Shown here: positions 59,401 through 64,000 of the stretch, in pieces
Position numbering within the stretch: the stretch's first letter is position 1
Layout of the letters: every line of letters begins with the position of its first letter
Assembly: GCA_027625915.1 (NCBI GenBank)
Contig: JANTQA010000015.1
Span: forward strand, 9,887,001-9,951,000
Origin: Anaeramoeba flamelloides
Taxonomy: Eukaryota > Metamonada > Anaeramoebidae
Direction: 5' to 3'
Length of the DNA stretch: 64,000 bases
Position numbers and translations under genes: made by a program
Notes under the pieces: generated by a model
The model's input: only the letters and a program-made list of their open reading frames with translations
Databases searched by the model: none
Told to the model about the DNA's origin: nothing

Positions 59401-60344
59401 AAATAAATGAATCTTTGAATAAAAAAATTGGTATTTTTGTTATTTTTGAGATTACAAAAGTCTTAAACTATTAAAATTAAAAAAGTTCAACTTTTGAAAA
59501 AAACAGAGAAAATTTAATGATCTAAAATTATTTTTAATATCACTTTTATAAAAAACCAACTATTAATAATTATCAGGTTCGTATTATTTATTCAAACTAT
59601 AATTATTGGAGCAAACATATTTATTAAATTTTGAGAAAAAAAAATTAAAATTTAATTTTAAAATTCCACTTTAAAAATAAATAAAAAATACAAAATGAAT
59701 TGTAATGAATGAAATATTAAATTAATTTCGTAACTTTCTAATTATTATTTTTATATCGTGTTTAGGAGGGGAAAACTTGTTTATTTGGCGCATCAGAAAA
59801 TGGTAAAACGGAAACGGTCAAAGTATTGCTTGACAGGGGTGTTGATACATCGATCGTTGCAAAAAATAACCTCACCCCCTTACATCTGGTTTCTCGGGGA
59901 AACCACCGCCAAATTGGTGAATTGCTTGTTGAAACAAATATCGATGCTCGTTTAACGTGCAGTGTACAAATATTCTTTTTTTTTTTTTTTTCTTTGTTAT
60001 TTATTTTTTTTCGTTTTCAATTTTTTAAGGTTATTTATTTTTTTTCTTTTTCATTTTTATTTTTTTTTATTTTTTTATTTCATTTTCTTTATTTATATTA
60101 TTTATACTTGCTAAATCAGAAATTTGGAAATAAAACTGCACAGCAAATAGCAGAAGAAAATGGATATTCAGAAATGGCTGAAATTATAAAATATGCCTTA
60201 TACCAACAGGCACGTAATCGACAAAAAATGGAAAGGACAAAAAGGGCATTTGAAAAATATCAAAAAATCTCACAAGAAAGAGAAAAAATCCAAGAAAAAA
60301 GAATTGAACTTGAAAAAAAAAAAAATTCATTTTCAAAAAAGTAG
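53446..60344 (+). CDS. Ankyrin-repeat protein with coiled-coil tail, five exons
   Basis: Exons 53446-53508, 54475-54591, 54844-55044, 59766-59963 and 60120-60344, all phase 0, give 267 residues and a TAG stop. Residues 22-60 open with NYARKGNTEQVSMWL, a capping repeat. Then come TALYLACWNNHLKTVKELL, QPLYIAASQGNNEIVELLLE, TCLFGASENGKTETVKVLLD, TPLHLVSRGNHRQIGELLVE and KTAQQIAEENGYSEMAEII, each a full ankyrin unit. The last about 50 residues are a charged helix rich in Lys, Glu and Arg (coiled coil). Exon borders fall close to repeat borders. Likely a cytosolic adaptor; the partner is unknown. Intron 3 is 4.7 kb and contains repeat I, a tRNA-like relic and a SINE; the other introns are 967, 252 and 156 bp. 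The T run at 59975-59990 in intron 4 sits just after a GTACAA donor. Confidence 0.92.
53509..54474 (+). other. Intron 1 of the ankyrin gene, with a family G relic
   Basis: Positions about 53740-54060 resemble the family G interior (ATTACAGAGCCTC against ACAAAGCCTC). AATCACAGAAA at 54240 echoes the CACAGAAAT units near 12410. Otherwise no feature. Confidence 0.35.
56100..56650 (-). repeat. Dispersed repeat family I, copy 2
   Basis: Inverse of 13040-13600, with shared blocks AACGATCTTTGAAGATCC and GTGAAATATCTAGAATCC. The signal-peptide-like start is kept but its splice donor is not. Confidence 0.6.
58157..58236 (+). pseudogene. tRNA-like relic
   Basis: TAGCTCAGCGGTAGAGC is a perfect tRNA D arm and A box; GAGTTCTATTCC is a B box with two changes. 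The acceptor halves do not pair, the anticodon stem fails, and the T stem is weak, so it is not a working tRNA. It may be a tRNA pseudogene or the head of a lost SINE. A run of T follows at 58249. Confidence 0.5.
59023..59399 (-). mobile_element. tRNA-derived SINE with perfect target duplication
   Basis: Minus strand: the 5' head reads GTATGGGCAAGTGGCAACAC (A box) and GGGGTTCTATTCCC (B box). A body of about 300 bp without coding capacity follows, and it ends in poly(A) (plus-strand T run 59023-59034). It is flanked by the same 17 bp, AAAATAAATGAATCTTT, at 59006-59022 and 59400-59416. All SINE hallmarks are present and the duplication has no mismatch, so the insertion is recent. Confidence 0.9.
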
Positions 60345-60747
60345 ATTAATGGGAATAAATAAATCAATAAATCGTTTCAATATAAAAAATTATATCAATT
60401 GTTCTTGATGAAAAAAATTAATTTTAAAGAATTATATTCTATATGTTTTTGAATAATTATAGATGTGTGTATGTGTGTATGTGCTATTAATTTCGAATAA
60501 TAATATTCGATTATTTATAAAAAGATATTTATTGAAAAAATAAAATTAAAAAAATATTATTTTTAATAGCCTTTTTTTTTTATTATTCATATCAAAAGTA
60601 AATTGAATTCTGAAAGATTATATCAAATAAAATTTTGAAATTAAATTGGATTCTATTTTAATAATTATTTTGAGAATGGAATTATTAGATGTCAAGGTAC
60701 AAAAATAATTATATATATATATATCTATATATTCTTCAAGAAGTAAA
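60345..60747. other. 3' flank of the ankyrin gene
   Basis: AT-rich, with (TG)n-like DNA at 60463-60482 and (AT)n at 60711-60724. No gene. Confidence 0.4.
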
Positions 60748-61280
60748 CTATATTCCAAAAATTTGTACACAGTTTAAACAATTATAAGAATAACAATATT
60801 AAACTTTACACTCAATTTGGGAATATATTTTGATTTTACAAACTATTTCATTTTTTGCCTTTTTTTTGTTTTTGTTTTCATTTCCTGTTCGTTCTAGTTA
60901 GATAATCTGTTTCGTTAGATCTGGAAATTTTTTTCAATGGTTGATGGAAGATGAGTCTTGAGTTTGTTAAATTGGAAAATCACATACAATTGGTAGATGA
61001 AATCTTAACATTTGATCGATCAACAATTGTTGGTGAAAATTCAACAAATTTACAAATACATTTTTTGTTCAGCTCGTTTCATTATTTTGGACACACTGTT
61101 TTTTATTTTTTGGTTTTATATTTTTTTCTTTTATTTGGGCTAAAATGATTACTTATAAAAACATTAGTACTGGGTAACTTAAATTTTGTTTTATTCTAAT
61201 TTTGGAAAAATATAATAAATTGAGTTTTTTTTTTGACTATTTTTGATTTTGGGACTGTCCAAATTTTTTGGAATAGGGTT
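60748..61280 (-). mobile_element. Family M MITE, stand-alone copy M3
   Basis: Left TATTCCAAAAATTTGTACAC and right CTGTCCAAATTTTTTGGAAT are inverse. It aligns in reverse with the M units in A1 and A2, including TTTGATCGATCAACA. The 65-codon frame over it is part of the repeat. Confidence 0.75.
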
Positions 61281-63022
61281 TATAAATTACACATTGTTTT
61301 TGTTTATACATATATTCCCCCAAATTAAACCCAAGTGTAAAATCCTAGAATACACAGTTATTCATTAATGTACATAATTTGAAACTGTTTTTATTTAAAA
61401 TTTATTGAAATTAAGATTTATTTATTATAATTTATTTAGAAATTCTAATCAATCATTTTTATAGAAAGAGTATATAAATACAAAAATGATCAATATTTTA
61501 TAATAGTTTCTTCTTCTTAAATTTAAAATATAGTAGAAATAATCTGTTTGAATGTATTTTTTACATAATGATATCTATTTCAGCAATTTATAAATGTTTT
61601 GAATTTTAGAATTGTTAAACTTAACGGAAAACTTAAATATCTTTAAGTTGCCAATCAAGAATTTTGATTTATTCTAGGATGTGTCATTAAGCTTTGTCAA
61701 GTGTTTTACTTTATAATTATAAATAAAAAAAAATAGAGTTAAATAGATAAATTTACTCCATTCTCTTCAATTCTGGAAAACCTATACGCTAACAGGTGAA
61801 TTTTAGGTACTAAGTTTTTAACAAAAAAAAAAAAAAAATAAATCATTTTTTTTTGAGATTATTAAAAATTAAAACTTTTTGATAGTTTTCCCTTTTAATA
61901 AATTTCTACTTTCTTTTTAGAAAAAAAGGAAATTCCTCCCGTCTCATATTTAAAGGCTGAATACTAACTTTTTTATAATATGTAAAACATTTTAAAAAGT
62001 TTTAATTATCAAAAAAGTTTTCACTTTTTTATATTCAAAAATTACAAAAAAATTTCAAAAAGCTCTTATTTGTAAAAGGTACTATTTTTACTTTTCTTTC
62101 CATTTAAATAAACAAATCATTATCATATCACCTTTTTTCCAATACAAAATACAAACACATTCGACTAATCATAAACATAATAATAATAATTTATAAATAC
62201 TCTCAATAAACCATCTACAATTAATCTATACTTCCACTGCATTTTAAATAACAATATTTTATTATAATTTTTTTTTTTTATATTTTTTATTTATATCAGG
62301 TTGAAAATTATATTGAAATACTTTTAGAATTTTATTTAATATAAATCTATTAAATTTTCAATCCAGATTTATTTTTCATTGATTTTCTTTTGAATTCTAG
62401 AAAACTGTCAGCAAAAAGTATTCACTTTGTAGACATATAAAGAAAATAATTTCCAAACAAAATCATTTGATATCCGAGAATTTAATCCCTAAACAAGATT
62501 TTATTTCCAGTTGTAATTACTCAAATAGAACTAAATATGTATATAATTTATGATAGTATAAAAAAAAACAACAATTTAATAGAATTTATAACTATATAAT
62601 AACTACTTGTAACACTTTTTCAATATTTTATGTACTTACAAAGTTATGTTACTAACTTCCTTATTTGGGATTTTTTCAAGTAATACTCATATAAATTCTT
62701 CTTTTAATAATAGACCACATAAGAATTGGGTCAATCAATTTTATATTTACTAGTATTTGAATTTTTAAGGGAAAAGGTTTTCACTTATTCTTCAATCTTT
62801 ATCTGTTATAAATAGTGTTTTAAAAGAAGATATGTTGTAATTCGTGAAAAAAATAAATTGAAAATGACCAGAAAATTTTTAGCTGTTATATTTCAAATAC
62901 GTATAATAGTAGATCTTGCTTATAACAGATTTACTTTATTTTTGTCCAAAACATTTTTTTAATCACTTGTAAATTAAAATTTACGAACAAAATATTTTTG
63001 AGTTAATGCTTAATTGAAAGAA
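61281..63022. other. Gene-free AT-rich stretch
   Basis: No supported gene. 62100-62240 is richer in C and A than its surroundings and could be a promoter or leader region of a gene beyond my recognition. Confidence 0.35.
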
Positions 63023-63492
63023 GTTACTGTTGAGAGAAAAATTTTGGACACAGAAAAATGGTTAGACACCATTTTTTAATTGGGAAAGATTAGTAAAATT
63101 GAAAATCAAATCCTATTGATAACTAGGTGAATTTTATATAAATCCAGGTTTAAATGTTTTAAAAGTTCATTAATCTGTGGTTTGTGGAGAATATTCATTT
63201 GAATGGTTGATAACTAAAGTAGATCATGCTATTTTAACATAAATCCAAGTTTTAGTAAAGTTTACTATTAATTCTGAAAATGGTAATTTTTTAACTAACT
63301 TAAGATTATAAGAGATAAGGTTTTGAAAAGGCAGAATTACATTAATCCTTATTCTAATAAGTAGATTATTGTTATTTTCTTTAGTTATTTCACAAACGAA
63401 AGAAATTACTTATCATTTTCAGTAATGTTCCGAATTACAATTGCTGTTCAACTATTTTACCTGTCCCACATTTTTCTCTCAACAGTTAATTG
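63023..63492. mobile_element. Family F element, copy F4
   Basis: Inverse ends TTACTGTTGAGAGAAAAAT and ATTTTTCTCTCAACAGTTAAT, with inner TTTTTTAATTGGGAA. Best-preserved ends in the family. Confidence 0.75.
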
Positions 63493-64000
63493 AAACAATA
63501 AAACCAAATTCAAGTCTAAAAAAAAAGATCTTTTTAAACGTTGTTAAAAAATGTAATTCTAATGACTTGAGAAAGTAATTATATTGCTATTATTTGAACT
63601 TTTTAATTATTTTGCTTGATTTAAAATTATAAATCAAAGTCCATTACCCTTTGATGTAAAAGTTATGGTTCATATTTTTTTTGTTCCTTAAATAATATTA
63701 AGTTATCTCAGGGAATATTAAACTATTTATGTTACTCAATTATTTTTTTCATCAAAAGGAATAAAACACTCTAAAAAAATACTAACTGCATATCGGATTC
63801 CAGACAACAAAAAAAGCTTTCAGAACTTTGAAGAATTTCTAAATAATAAAAATCTTTTCTCATAATCAAGAGCTAATATCAAATTCATAAGTTTTTTTAG
63901 GATATAATGAGGTTTAAAATATCTCATTTTTTTTTCTTTTGAACTATTAACTTTTTTTCATTATTCAAATCCAAACCACACCCTGAATCTTTCTAAAGTT
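63493..64000. other. Right edge, no feature
   Basis: AT-rich DNA to the window end; I see no gene or repeat end. Confidence 0.35.

Larger units (their letters stand above)
55045..59765. other. Giant intron 3 of the ankyrin gene
   Basis: Holds repeat I in inverse orientation (about 56100-56650), a kilobase of dense A and T homopolymers (57000-58140), a tRNA-like relic (58157-58236) and a SINE (59023-59399). I see no other gene in it. Confidence 0.6.

Noticed and set aside
60951-61148. 65-codon frame resembling one at 31204-31584
   Set aside because: The likeness is DNA-level identity of family M MITEs, not a conserved protein.
1-64000. CRISPR arrays, telomere repeats, intact transposase or reverse transcriptase genes, viral elements
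   Set aside because: Looked for on both strands; no regularly spaced repeats, no telomere-type tandem repeats and no complete mobile-element protein seen.

Overview
The window is nuclear DNA from an AT-rich protist. Roughly three quarters of the bases are A or T, genes are split by GT-AG introns, a eukaryotic-type 5S rRNA is present, and the host genes (Ras, ankyrin, PH domain, TMEM181) are those of a free-living, amoeba-like eukaryote. I cannot name the species; an amoebozoan or Anaeramoeba-like lineage would fit. The standard code fits all well-supported genes.

Well-supported genes: a deoxynucleoside kinase cut by the left edge (1-827, minus); a TMEM181-type seven-helix membrane protein in four exons over 9.2 kb (7683-16920); a small coiled-coil protein (21531-21860); a single-copy-looking 5S rRNA (26364-26486, minus); an ankyrin-repeat protein (27835-28767, minus); a basic, disordered, probably nuclear protein (35557-36810); a Ras GTPase in five exons whose effector loop sits in a 15-nt microexon (41308-42749); a PH-domain protein (from 48720); and a five-exon ankyrin-repeat protein over 6.9 kb (53446-60344). 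Below these is a layer of weaker candidates: a polytopic membrane protein (33840-34794), a four-exon secreted peptide around the 5S gene, a two-exon 77-codon gene, and several lone exon-like segments. In this sequence several frames often look protein-like at once, so these are marked as uncertain.

Most of the rest is non-autonomous DNA transposons. One group is flanked by TTAA, begins GGG or similar, and looks piggyBac-like in target choice (families A, C, D, E, Q). A second group is flanked by TA and carries Tc1/mariner-like ends (H, K, M, P, with related B). Families F and G have other inverted ends. No transposase is visible for any of them. They lie nested in one another, and in one case an empty and a filled copy of the same site are both present. 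There is also one complete-looking tRNA-derived SINE with a perfect 17-bp target duplication, and a decayed LINE tail.

The elements concentrate in intergenic DNA and in two giant introns (5.8 kb in the TMEM181 gene, 4.7 kb in the second ankyrin gene), while the Ras introns stay at 120-290 bp. No operons, CRISPR arrays, intact viral elements or toxin genes were seen.
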